DNA of 60,000 nucleotides, taken from Bolinopsis microptera (Eukaryota; Ctenophora; Tentaculata; Lobata; Bolinopsidae). This document shows, one piece after another, positions 1 to 10,211 of the stretch. The position numbers and the translations under genes were made by a program. Position 1 is the first letter of the stretch; every line of letters starts with the position of its first letter. The notes beneath the pieces were generated by a model that saw only the letters and a list, made by a program, of their open reading frames with translations, searched no databases and was not told the DNA's origin. The stretch is from NCBI RefSeq assembly GCF_026151205.1, contig NC_087074.1, positions 18,142,712 to 18,202,711 of the forward strand, given 5' to 3'.

Positions 1-2601
1 TACGGCCAAGTTAGGGACGCTCTAAACGTCCCTGCTAATGTTGAGATATTTGTTTTGGGAGATTTTAATTCAAAGTTGGGAAAAATGACTGCTTCAGATA
101 AGGACTTTGGTTTTGGTCGTTTCATGGGTAAACATGGTATGGGTTTGCGCAACGATATGGGAGAAAACTTGTTAGACTTGTTATCAGAATTTGACCTCTT
201 TGCCTCCAACACTGGTTTTTATCATCCTGCTCGACATACGACCACCTACACTGGCTGGAGGAAGGACTGGAGTGCCGGGCGAAATAGTAAAAAGACGATC
301 CCGGTCTATTCTCAGATCGATTTCATCCTGTGTCGAAGCAGGTCGAAGCCAATGCTACAAGATTCTAGATCTTATGCAGGCACCTTGACATACTCTGATC
401 ACAGATTTGTTGTCACTAGAGTAGACTTTAAGGACATCTGTCTTTGCTATAAACGCAACTCCAAGTCATCCTTAAAGTTCAACACCTCTGAACTCACCTC
501 GAACCCCACCATTCAGGTGAAATATCGTCAATCCTTAGATGATAACTTAAGTAACACTGTTTCTGCTCTGGATCCAAATTCAGACTTGAATGGCTTACTT
601 GAGTCCATAAAGGATGCTGCAAAATCGTCAATTGGTGTCATCAGACACAGGAAACGTAATCGCAGCGACGATGATGAGGTGAAAAACTTATCTAGCCAGC
701 GTTACTTGTTGAGACAGCAGCTTAATGATAACCAGTCTTTAGACAGAACCTCACTTAGATCATCTATTAACTGCCTCACCAATCAGATCAAGCAGAGACT
801 TTCTAACATACGATCAGCTGCTGCTGATGCTATCTGTAATACCATCAGTTCAACAACAGATAGTAAGAAAATGTTTGAAGCTGTTCGAACCCTGAACTTA
901 CCTAAAAGTAAAGCCCCTTCTAGTATTGGTGTTCATGATGAGCAAGGGTGCAATATTGCAACAGACACTGGTAAAGCTGCCGTAGTTGCTAAGTACCTTG
1001 AGCAACAACTTACTCGTGATGAAGCACCTTTAGAACCTTTTGTAGGACCTCCTCGCCCACTAGTTAAGCCATTCACTAGTGAAGAAATCGGATCAGCTGC
1101 TAGAAGTCTCAAAAATGGTCGAGCTAACGGCCCAGATGGGATTCCTAATGAGCTTCTCAAGTATTCTACTGGATCAGTACACAGACGTTTTGCAGACATT
1201 ATCAATAGAAGCTTCGAGACCAATTCCTACCTTGACCCCATTGGACAGGCAAACATTACCCCCTTACAGAAGCCAAATAAGCCCATTGGTCCAGTGAAGA
1301 ATCTACGACCCCTCACTCTCTCAAATGCTGTTAGAAAGATTCTTTCAATGGCAACCTTGAAGAGAATTGAGAATAAAGTCAATGCATTCACTGGTCCATG
1401 GCAATGTGCTTACAAGCAGGGTAGATCATGTGCTGACATTGTATGGTGCCAGCGTGTGATGTTATCAGTTGTCCAGAGGAAGAGGTGGGAATACCATCGT
1501 ATGGGGATCGACATGTCTAGTGCCTTTGACACTATACGACGATCTACCATCCTCGATCTTCTTGTTGAGTGTGGCTGTGATGATGACGAAGTCCGTTTGG
1601 TAAGACTTTTGCTTTCCAACACCAAGCTCAAAGTCAACATCAACGGTACACTGTCTGCTGAATTCCAGAGTTTTCTCGGTGCATTCCAAGGTGACTGTCT
1701 GTCTGGATGCTTGTTCACACTTGTCTTAGCGGGTGCCTTGCGTGACCTCCGTAACAGGCTTGAAACTGCAACGAATAGGCCTAACCCACCTATCACCGAT
1801 ATTGGTCTTCCACTTGACAGTGAGTATGCTGATGATATCGACTTCAATGATGAAGATGAAGACAATTTGAGGGAGCTGTTGCCTATTGCAACAGAAGTCC
1901 TTAAAGATTGGAATCTCTTCGTTAACGAAGACAAAACTGATTTCACTCATGTGTACTTAGCTGAAAAGGGAGCTAAAGACGATCAGGGTAAGCCAATTGC
2001 AGGGAACGAGCTCTGGAGAAAGAGTATCACGCTTGGCTCCATGCTTTGTAGTAAGGAGGACATCTCTAGAAGGATATGTCTGGGATATGCCGCGTTTAAC
2101 AAATACAAGAAAGCTTGGAACCATAAGATCCCTCTGAGCAAGAGGCTTCTGTTGTATGAGGCTCTGGTAGTATCCGTTTTAATGTACAATTCATCTTGCT
2201 GGGCTGCCCCTAAATCAGTATTGGAAAAACTAGATATTGCTCACAGACGTCATCTGCGATCAATTTTGAATTACAAATACCCTCACATCATCTCCAACAA
2301 GAACTTGTATAAACGCTGCAATAGTGAACCATTGTCAGCTAAAGTGGCTCGTAGTCGGTAGAGGATGCTCGGACATGTACTGCGTGGGCCTACAGATGGC
2401 CCAGCCTATTCGTCGCTTGTTTTTGCTGTCAACACCTTACAGCTTCAAGGGCGGCGTGGAAGACCGCAGTCAAACCTTTTCTCACTGATTCTACACGACC
2501 TTAGTGTCCGAAAATTATCGTTAAATAATTTATGTGATTTGGACTATTTAACGTTAATTGCTCAGAATAGAGTTAAATGGAGAAGTATGCAAATTGCATG
2601 A
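1..2601 (+). pseudogene. Non-LTR retrotransposon (LINE) ORF2: endonuclease C-terminus plus reverse transcriptase, one nonsense codon
   Basis: The frame is open from base 1, so the N-terminus lies outside the window. The start keeps the end of an apurinic-type endonuclease: GDFN near 58-69, then an SDH motif near 397-405. The reverse transcriptase follows, with NGPDGIPNE near 1129-1152, FQGDCLSG near 1685-1710 (the QG motif) and the catalytic YADD at 1825-1836. The C-terminus, RRHLRSIL followed by RMLGHVLRG, is typical of this LINE group. A TAG at 2359-2361 stops the frame, which then continues in phase to TGA at 2599-2601. The related copy at 30.7 kb has Trp at this site, so this is one TGG to TAG change in an otherwise intact frame. 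The 3' tail runs to about 2680, is T-rich and ends in a short TA run. The element is dead by this one stop as assembled, unless it is a sequencing error. Confidence 0.9.
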
Positions 2602-2689
2602 CTTTTGTTTGAGAAAGATTAGGGGACAGAAATGTTTACTTTGTTTACTATCTGTTTCTTAGAGCTTTTGTTTATATATATAATAGTTA

Positions 2690-3125
2690 AGCATCTTCTC
2701 AAAAAAAGCCACCCTTCCAAAAATTAAATATTGTAGTCTGAAATTGAAATTATTTATGGCTGAGGTCCAAGATTTTCAAAATTTAATAAAATTTTTTTAA
2801 AGACCTTCCTCAAAATTCTGCCCAAACAATCTTTTCTAAATGATCCCTAAAACATATTTTGAAAGTTTCAGGGTGATTGATCATAAACAGTGGAGAAAAA
2901 AGATTTTTAGACTCGATTTTCACTATGTGAGATAAACTCGATTTTCACTACACGCAATAGAAAATCGCTCGCGCAATACAATTACTCGTGAGCGCTGACC
3001 TTTGAACAGCGATAACTTCTGCTAGGAACTAACATTTTTGATAGAACTAAAAGCAACTGATAGAAATTACTCTTTTCTATCAGAAACAACTAAAATGTTG
3101 ATTTCGAACATTTTTTCTTGAGAAT
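2690..3125. repeat. Single arm of a foldback (hairpin) transposon family
   Basis: The sequence matches, with divergence, one arm of the large foldback at 40731-41461. Shared landmarks in order are GGTCCAAGATTTT, TTTAGACTCGATTTTCA, AATCGCTCGCGCAATAC, GCTGACCTTTGAACAGCG and CTATCAGAAACAACTA. Only one arm and part of the loop are present, so this is an old solo-arm remnant. A near-identical copy at about 6593-7027 came from the segmental duplication. Confidence 0.75.
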
Positions 3126-3393
3126 AATAATTTGTGAGAAATCAAAAATTGATAGGGACTTGAAACTTGGTATGCATAAATTCGACACAATATATTAACA
3201 CAATGTGATGGAGAGTTTTTAGCAACTGCTCCTTCATAATATTTTGTATCATTTCTCAGAAAAGTCACACTTTCTGTGGTACATCTTAATCGGTTGTATC
3301 TTCGGTTGCGATGGATATTTTTTGATTCGATAGAAACTACCGCAGAGTACTATTAGTATTAAACCTTCCTCCCTGTGACCACGGGCTTTCTAG

Positions 3394-3660
3394 TCTATAC
3401 TATAATCCGAAATATTCTCTTTGTATGCCCACGTGCAAATAGATGAGAAATATGTAGTTGCAAAGTAACCATGGTAACAGCGTTGAACGCTTACGTGCAC
3501 ATGCAAAGATTTGCAAGCAACATTTTGATCGGTTTTGTGGTAATTACGTTGTGTTCAGTGCGAGCTACATTTTAATTGGCTGTATCTTTGGTTGTGACAG
3601 ATATTTTTTGATGCGATAAAACTAATATTATCTTCCTCCCTGTGATCACGGGCTTTCTAG
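3394..3660 (+). mobile_element. Non-autonomous Helitron-like element, abutting the 3' end of another
   Basis: The element begins TCTATACTATAATCC and ends with a short hairpin (CCTGT, loop GATC, ACGGG) followed by CTTTCTAG at 3653-3660. A 5' TC, a 3' hairpin and a terminal CTAG followed by T are the known Helitron end signatures. The base before its 5' TC is the last G of another such terminus (CCTGT, loop GACC, ACGGG, CTTTCTAG, ending 3393), so two elements sit head to tail. It is 267 bp and has no coding capacity. The duplicated copy at 7350-7616 has the same length. Confidence 0.7.
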
Positions 3661-4511
3661 TTATATCATAATCTCATAAAAGAATAAGTGCACGAATCCT
3701 AAATACCACTGAGAGAAATGACCTTAAGAAAATTTGAGTAAGGTCAGGAACAATATCTAAGAAAGAATAGCAAAGTAATGCCACGCAACCATTATTTAAC
3801 TGCAGTTGTGATTTTAGTTCCTTACAGCATACCCGTGAGAAATGTTAACCATTTTACAAATTGAGTATGAACAAAGATTGGGTAACAGCCAATCGCTAAT
3901 CAGCTAGGCTGAGGGAGGAACTGAAAAGACACAATTTAATGTATTCTCATGAGAACTGCTGCTCAACAAAATAATTGATTACTTGATTTGATCCTTGTCC
4001 AGATTCCCTGAGAAAGGATGTGATATAATATTAATTATTAATTTTCACTGCCAAGAAGTTCGTAAAACTAATTTCAGTTCCTTACATTTTCCACGCGAGA
4101 TGGGAGTTGGGACATAATTAATTGGCATGAGAAAAGGCTATTCAACAAAAATTGATCCTAGAATTAAATCCTTGTCTTGATTTCCTGAGAAAGGGTTTGG
4201 TAAAATTAAAGTTTTGTCACACGTCTCATTGCTAAGAAGTTAGTAAAATAAAAATCCCAAATTTTGTACCCCGAATTAAATATTGATTCAATAGTATCCG
4301 AATTATTAATGGTAATTGTTAGTCGGTTACTAGTTTTACTAGCTAAGGAAATTTTGGGAAAGTGGAAAATGTTAACAGAGTTTAAGGGAATAATACTGTG
4401 AAGGAATAATCATGAGGAAGATTTCTTGAGATAAGGCTAGTAATTGGTTGCAGTAACGCAATAGCGCAAATAAAATTGAACATAATGATTTTAAAATAAT
4501 TGATCAAATAC

Positions 4512-4938
4512 ATGCCAAAAACAAACAATAGTCCATGAGATACGACAGCTATTCTGGTCTCCAGTCTGGAATTCAGAAATTCTTTGAATTCTTCTACCCG
4601 CTGTTCCAACTGAAAAGGTTTTAGTATAAGATATTTATCTGGTAACATACTTTGATAAATTTTCAAATTACCTGGTAAAAATGTGATAATTTTTATTAGA
4701 TAGCAATAACTCAATAATCAGAGATGGAACTATTTCAAAGATTCAAACTATCTAAAAATGTCCGTGTCAGTTACGATGACAGGAATTAAGATGATTATAA
4801 CTTTAAGATAACAGTTAAGATTCAAGTATAACATTAAGATGACAAGTACATTACCAATGTGACAGATGAACATCAAACTCCTGTCTGCAGATTGTGTGAG
4901 TATCTTGAATTGTTCTCTTGACCCGGCAGCTGAGGTTC
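4512..4938 (-). pseudogene. Remnant of a histidine-phosphatase (phosphoglycerate-mutase-like) gene, copy A
   Basis: Two exon-like segments lie on the minus strand. The segment 4938-4855 has a CAG acceptor and GTAATG donor and encodes VKRTIQDTHTICRQEF, resembling the conserved SPLxRTIQTA block of this superfamily. The segment 4609-4512 has a TTTTCAG acceptor and a possible GTATTT donor. It encodes RVEEFKEFLNSRLETRIAVV followed by SHGLLF, matching the family's late region with the second catalytic histidine. The two segments are not in phase with each other, and no exon with the first catalytic RHG motif was found. A receptor gene lies directly upstream on the same strand. It is best read as a broken gene fragment; unfound intermediate exons are the alternative. 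Confidence 0.5.
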
Positions 4939-5067
4939 CTGAGAATTACCACAGCTGTACATTCTAATTTATATACTCAGATGGAATACCAACCTAACTT
5001 TCTCGTTTCAAACATAATATGATCCTATGATCAGCACCATACACAGGTCACCCAAAATTGATTATGA

Positions 5068-6060
5068 TTAAAAAATTAAAAAGATTTCTAATTTTCTCAC
5101 CGGAGAAGGAGGCAATATAACAGCACGAAAAGCTGACCTAGTCGGACAAAGTCTACTTCGAATAAAGTTTCGAAAACTGGCTACAGTAAGACTGTAAACA
5201 AAAAAGTTGGATGCAACGTTGAGATACGTGCAGGTTTTAGCTACCCGAGAGAAATATCGACGGCCTGACTTGTTCCCCAGGTATGGGTGAATCAAGAGAT
5301 TCAGACCCTCTGGTAAAAAAGAGACACAGTACACAACAGCTGTAAGGACAACAGTGACAACGCCCTGCCAACGAACTTTGCCAAGAGATCGCCTTGATAC
5401 TCTTCTTGCATCGTGCAAGTGCTTCACCAAAACGATTGATACTAGAATCATCACAAATGTTGGAAACACTGAATACAGTGCATAAATGGTCGGGGCAAGC
5501 CATTCCCAAGTTTTGGAACTGAATTTATAAGAACACTTGTACCGATTATCATTTAAATATATATCGTCAGAATCTACCAGAAGAAGGATACAAACGGAAC
5601 TGAAACTAAAAATCCATACACCTGCGCAGAGAATATGGGCTTGATTTCTTGACCACGATCGAGCTTTCATGGGGTACTTGAGCATCAGCCACTTGCCAAC
5701 AATCATTGTACAAATTAGAATTATTGAGGCACAATTTGCATAGAAGTCTAGGTATGCGGTAATCCAACAAAATACTTTCCCGAAGACCCAACTATTTGCA
5801 ATCAATGTGACAATTTGAGGAAATATTACAGTAGTTGACATTATCAGATCACACATAGCAATGTGTTGAATGAACACTACAATGACTCTGTTCAGTTTAA
5901 AGGCCCGATACTTGATTGAAGCTACAAGAATGGCTGTGTCCCCCAACAGTGACGTCAGAAACATCAAGATCAGCCATCCAGCCCAAATAAAACGCTCAAC
6001 ATCATTTCTGATTTTTCCGTTTAGGGCCAGGGTATCGTTTGAGCTGTTGTTTTGTGACAT
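5068..6060 (-). CDS. Rhodopsin-like (class A) G-protein-coupled receptor, intronless, duplicate A
   Basis: This 330-residue seven-helix protein is encoded without introns. The N-terminus has sequons at Asn4, Asn5 and Asn8. TM1 (about 24-48) carries Asp41 where class A receptors have Asn1.50. TM2 keeps Asp71 (2.50). Cys98 and Cys176 form the expected TM3-loop 2 disulfide. The DRY position reads GKW (122-124), TM6 keeps FLP with Pro250, and TM7 has NFFVY (285-289) instead of NPxxY. It should sit in the plasma membrane and signal through G proteins, but the altered switch residues make coupling uncertain. The ligand is unknown. The ATG at 6060 is the first in frame. It is a near-twin of the gene at 9046-10038, differing at 18 residues. 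Confidence 0.9.
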   Translation of the reverse strand: MSQNNSSNDTLALNGKIRNDVERFIWAGWLILMFLTSLLGDTAILVASIKYRAFKLNRVIVVFIQHIAMCDLIMSTTVIFPQIVTLIANSWVFGKVFCWITAYLDFYANCASIILICTMIVGKWLMLKYPMKARSWSRNQAHILCAGVWIFSFSSVCILLLVDSDDIYLNDNRYKCSYKFSSKTWEWLAPTIYALYSVFPTFVMILVSIVLVKHLHDARRVSRRSLGKVRWQGVVTVVLTAVVYCVSFLPEGLNLLIHPYLGNKSGRRYFSRVAKTCTYLNVASNFFVYSLTVASFRNFIRSRLCPTRSAFRAVILPPSPVRKLEIFLIF

Positions 6061-6233
6061 CTTGAGACGATCATTTTAGATTTAAAGCATAACTTAGCAT
6101 ATAATACATGTAAGGTTCAGTTAAAAATAACGGTTAAGTTTGATTTTGTACTCGAGTTTTATGAATACCAAATCTAGGTATTTACTGTTCAGTAATTACT
6201 CGGCGAATACTTAGTTTTTAATCATGACCCTCT

Positions 6234-6583
6234 CAGTGGCGTTTAACGTTGCATGTTGCCCCCCGGCCCCCCCCTCCTCCCGCCGAAAAAGCCTCGGCCC
6301 CGACCCCTCCCCTTTTAGCGTCCCTCCCTAATATTAGACAAATTAGGTGATTTTAGAGGATACGCCAGCAAAATCTCTAAAAAAACGTTTTTCTAGATCA
6401 AAACACATTTTGATCGTTTTTGTTGTTATTTTGTTGTGCTCAGTGCGAGTTACAGGGTGTACCGCATAAAGTGTGAATTTTTTCCACTTCCAATAGTTTT
6501 TGACAAAATTAAACTTCACGGTTAATTTTAACTAAATTTTGTCAGAAATATAGTTGAATTGATAAAAATAATAAAAATATGGT
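6234..6583. other. Spacer between the duplicated blocks, with a CCCCCCGGCCCCCCC tract
   Basis: This 350-bp spacer has no gene. It contains a C-rich stretch (about 6259-6290) with the same GGGGGCCGGGGG-type core found at the tips of the foldback at 40731-41461. At about 6375-6450 there is a fragment resembling the Helitron-like family (GTTGTGCTCAGTGCGAG). Confidence 0.6.
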
Positions 6584-7349
6584 TAATAGTTAAGCATCTT
6601 CTCAAAAAAAGCCACCCTTCCAAAAATTAAATATTGTAGTCTGAAATTGACATTATTTATGGCTGAGGTCCAAGATTTTCAAAATTTAATACAAAATTTT
6701 TAAAGACCTTCCTCAAAATTCTGCCCAAACAATCTTTTCTAAATGATCCCTAAAACATATTTTGAAAGTTTCAGGGTGATTGATCATAAACAGTGGAGAA
6801 AAAAGATTTTTAGACTCGATTTTCACTATGCGAGATAAACTCGATTTTCACTACACGCAATAGAAAATCGCTCTCGCAATACAATTACTCGTGAGCGCTG
6901 ACCTTTGAACAGCGATAACTTCTGCTAGGAACTACAATTTTTGATAGAACTAAAAGCAACTGATAGAAATTACTCTTTTCTATCAGAAACAACTAAAATG
7001 TTGATTTCGAACATTTTTTCTTGAGAACCCTTAATTACAGCAAGCTTAAAGTTAAGTTCCTGAGGTAGCACCATAACAGAATAACAATTTGTGAGAAATC
7101 AAAAATTGATAGGGACTTGAAACTTGGTATGCATAAATTCGACACAATATATTGACACAATGTGATGGAGAGTTTTTAGCAACTGCTCCTTCATAATATT
7201 TTGTATCATTTCTCAGAAAAGTCACACTTTCTGTGGTACATCTTAATCGGTTGTATCTTCGGTTGCGATGGATATTTTTTGATTCGATAGAAACTACCAC
7301 AGAGTACTATTAGTATTAAACCTTCCTCCCTGTGACCACGGGCTTCTAG

Positions 7350-7616
7350 TCTATACTATAATTCGAAATATTCTCTTTGTATGCCCACGTGCAAATAGAT
7401 GAGAAATATGTAGTTGCAAAGTAGCCATGGTAACAGCGTTGAACGCGCACGTGCACATGCAAAGATTTGCAAGCAAAATTTTTTTCGGTTTTGTGGTAAT
7501 TACGTTGTGTTCAGTGCGAGCTACATTTTAATTGGCTGTATCTTTGGTTGTGACAGATACTTTTTGATGCGATAAAACTAATATTATCTTCCTCCCTGTG
7601 ATCACGGGCTTTCTAG
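7350..7616 (+). mobile_element. Non-autonomous Helitron-like element (copy in block B)
   Basis: It begins TCTATACTATAATTC and ends with the hairpin CCTGT/ACGGG plus CTTTCTAG at 7609-7616. It again abuts the CTAG end (7346-7349) of a second element. Length is 267 bp, identical to copy A. Confidence 0.7.
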
Positions 7617-8472
7617 TTATATCATAATCTCATAAAAAAATTAGTGCACGAATCCTAAATACCACTGAGAGAAATGACCTTAAGAAAATTTGAGTAAGGT
7701 CTGGAACAATATCTAAGAAAGAATAGCAAAGTAATGCCACGCAACCATTATTTAACTGCAGTTGTGATTTTAGTTCCTTACAGCATACCCGTGAGAAATG
7801 TTAACCATTTTACAAATTGAGTAAGAACAAAGATTGGGTAACAGCCAATCGCTAATCAGCTAGGCTGAGGGAGGAACTGAAAAGACACAATTTAATGTAT
7901 TCTCATGAGAACTGCTGCTCAACAAAATAATTGATTACTTGATTTGATCCTTGTCCAGATTCCCTGAGAAAGGATGTGATATAATATTAATTATTAATTT
8001 TCACTGCCAAGAAGTTCGTAAAACTAATTTCAGTTCCTTACATTTTCCACGCGAGATGGGAGTTGGGACATAATTAATTGGCATGAGAAAAGGCTATTCA
8101 ACAAAAATTGATCCTAGAATTAAATCCTTGTCTTGATTTCCTGAGAAAGGGTTTGGTAATATTAAAGTTTTGTCACACGTCTCACTGCTAAGAAGTTAGT
8201 AAAATAAAAATCCCAAATTTCGTACCCCGAATTAAATATTGATTCAATAGTATCCGAATTATTAATGGTAATTGTTAGTCGGTTACTACTAGTACTACTA
8301 GCTAAGGTAATTTTGGGAAAGTGGAAAATGTTAACAGAGTTTAAGGGAATAATACTGTGAAGGAAGAATCATGAGGAAGATTTCTTGAGATAAGGAGCTA
8401 GTAATTGGTTGCAGTAACGCAATAGCGCAAATAAAATTGAACATAATGATTTTAAAATAATTGGTCAAATAC

Positions 8473-8909
8473 ATGCCAAAAACAAACAATAGTCCGTGAG
8501 ATACGACAGCTATTCTGGTCTCCAGTCTGGAATTCAGAAATTCTTTGAATTCTTCTACCCGCTGTTCCAACTGAAAAGGTTTAAGTGTAAGATATTGATC
8601 TGGTAACATACTTTGATAAATTTTCAAATTACCTGGTAAAAATGTGATAATTTTTATTAGATAGCAATAACTCAATAATCAGAGATGGAACAATTTCAAA
8701 GATTCGAACTATCTAAAAATGTCCGTGTCAGTTAAGATGACAGCTAGAATGACAGGAATTAAGACGATTATAACTTTAAGATAACAGTTAAGATGAGTAT
8801 AACATTAAGATGACAAGTACATTACCAATGTGACAGATGAACATCAAACTCCTGTCTGCAGATTGTGTGAGTATCTTGAAGTGTTCTCTTGGCCCGGCAG
8901 CTGAGATTC
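8473..8909 (-). pseudogene. Remnant of a histidine-phosphatase (phosphoglycerate-mutase-like) gene, copy B
   Basis: This is the duplicate of the remnant at 4512-4938, with exon-like segments 8909-8826 (AKRTLQDTHTICRQEF) and 8570-8473 (RVEEFKEFLNSRLETRIAVV then SHG). The segments, their splice-like borders and the phase mismatch are all kept. The gene was therefore already broken, or spliced in a way not seen here, before the duplication. Confidence 0.5.
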
Positions 8910-9045
8910 CTGAGAATTACCACAGCTGTACATTCTAATTTATATACTCAGATGGAATACCAACCTAACTTTCTCGTTTCAAACATAATATGATCCTATG
9001 ATCAGCATTCAGCACCATACACAGGTCACCCAAAATTGATTATGA

Positions 9046-10038
9046 TTAAAAAATTAACAAGATTTCTAATTTTCTCACCGGAGAAGGAGGCAATATAACA
9101 GCACGAAAAGCTGGCCTAGTCGGACAAAGTCTACTTCGAATAAAGTTTCGAAAACTGGGTACAGTAAGACTGTAAACAAAAAAGTTGGATGCAACGTTGA
9201 GATACGTGCAGGTGTTAGCTACCCGAGAGAAATATAGACGGCCTGACTTGTTCCCCAGGTATAGCTGCATCAAGTGATCCAGACCCTCTGGTAAAAAAGA
9301 GACACAGTAAACAACAGCTGTAAGGACAACAGTGGCAACGCCCTGCCAACGAACTTTGCCAAGAGATCGCCTTGATACTCTTCTTGCATCGTGCAAGTGC
9401 TTCACCAAAAAGATTGATACTAGAATCATCACAAATGTTGGAAACACTGAATACAGTGCATAAATGGTCGGGGTAAGCCATTCCCAAGTTTTGGAACTGA
9501 ATTTATAAGAACACTTGTACCGATTATCATTTAAATATATATCGTCAGAATCTACCAGAAGAAGGATACAAACGGAACTGAAACTAAAAATCCATACACC
9601 TGCGCAGAGAATATGGGCTTGATTTCTTGACCACGATCGAGCTTTCATGGGGTACTTGAGCATCAGCCACTTGCCAACAATCATTGTACAAATTAGAATT
9701 ATTGAGGCACAATTTGCATAGAAGTATAGGTATGCGGTAATCCAACACAATACTTTCCCGAAGACCCAACTATTTGCAATCAATGTGACAATTTGAGGAA
9801 ATATTACAGTAGTTGACATTATCAGATCACACATAGCAACGTGTTGAATGAACACCACAATGACTCTGTTCAGTTTAAAGGCCCGGTACTTGATTGAAGC
9901 TACAAGAATGGTTGTGTCCCCCAAAAGTGACGTCAGAAACATCAAGATCAGCCATCCAGCCCAAATAAAACGCTCAACATCATTTCTGATAACTCCGTTT
10001 AGGGCCAGGGTATCGTTTGAACTGTTGTTTTGTGACAT
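9046..10038 (-). CDS. Rhodopsin-like (class A) G-protein-coupled receptor, intronless, duplicate B
   Basis: This 330-residue paralogue of the receptor at 5068-6060 has the same helices, the same disulfide cysteines (98, 176), and the same Asp41, GKW and NFFVY deviations. By manual comparison, 18 residues differ. Five of these fall in six codons (residues 254-259) at the outer end of TM6/loop 3, where copy A reads NLLIHP and B reads DHLMQL. About 20 base changes are nonsynonymous and 5 synonymous. Both frames are fully open, which argues that both copies are, or were until recently, functional. The ligand is unknown. Confidence 0.9.
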   Translation of the reverse strand: MSQNNSSNDTLALNGVIRNDVERFIWAGWLILMFLTSLLGDTTILVASIKYRAFKLNRVIVVFIQHVAMCDLIMSTTVIFPQIVTLIANSWVFGKVLCWITAYLYFYANCASIILICTMIVGKWLMLKYPMKARSWSRNQAHILCAGVWIFSFSSVCILLLVDSDDIYLNDNRYKCSYKFSSKTWEWLTPTIYALYSVFPTFVMILVSIFLVKHLHDARRVSRRSLGKVRWQGVATVVLTAVVYCVSFLPEGLDHLMQLYLGNKSGRLYFSRVANTCTYLNVASNFFVYSLTVPSFRNFIRSRLCPTRPAFRAVILPPSPVRKLEILLIF

Positions 10039-10211
10039 CTTGAGACGATCATTTTAGAAATAAAGCATAACTTAGCATATAATACATGTAAGGTTCAGTT
10101 AAAAATAACGGTTAAGTTTGATTTTGTACTCGAGTTTTATGAATACCAAATCTAGGTATTTACTAGTCAGTTATTACTCGGCAAATACTTAGTTTTTAAG
10201 CATGACCCTCT

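Larger units (their letters stand above)
2681..6233. repeat. Tandem segmental duplication, copy A
   Basis: This 3.55-kb block is repeated at 6584-10211 in the same orientation with over 90% identity by eye. Shared sequence begins at TAATAGTTAAGCATC (2681 and 6584) and ends at CATGACCCTCT (6233 and 10211). The block holds a foldback-element arm, two Helitron-like ends, a phosphatase remnant and a receptor gene. Copy A lacks about 50 bp that copy B has near 7028-7083. Its left edge falls exactly at the 3' tail of the LINE, so the LINE end may have been a breakpoint. Confidence 0.93.
6584..10211. repeat. Tandem segmental duplication, copy B
   Basis: This is the partner of 2681-6233, 3.63 kb long. 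It includes a foldback arm (about 6593-7027), a Helitron-like terminus ending 7349, a full Helitron-like element at 7350-7616, a phosphatase remnant and a receptor. Helitron-like insertions are at matching positions in both blocks, so they predate the duplication. Confidence 0.93.
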
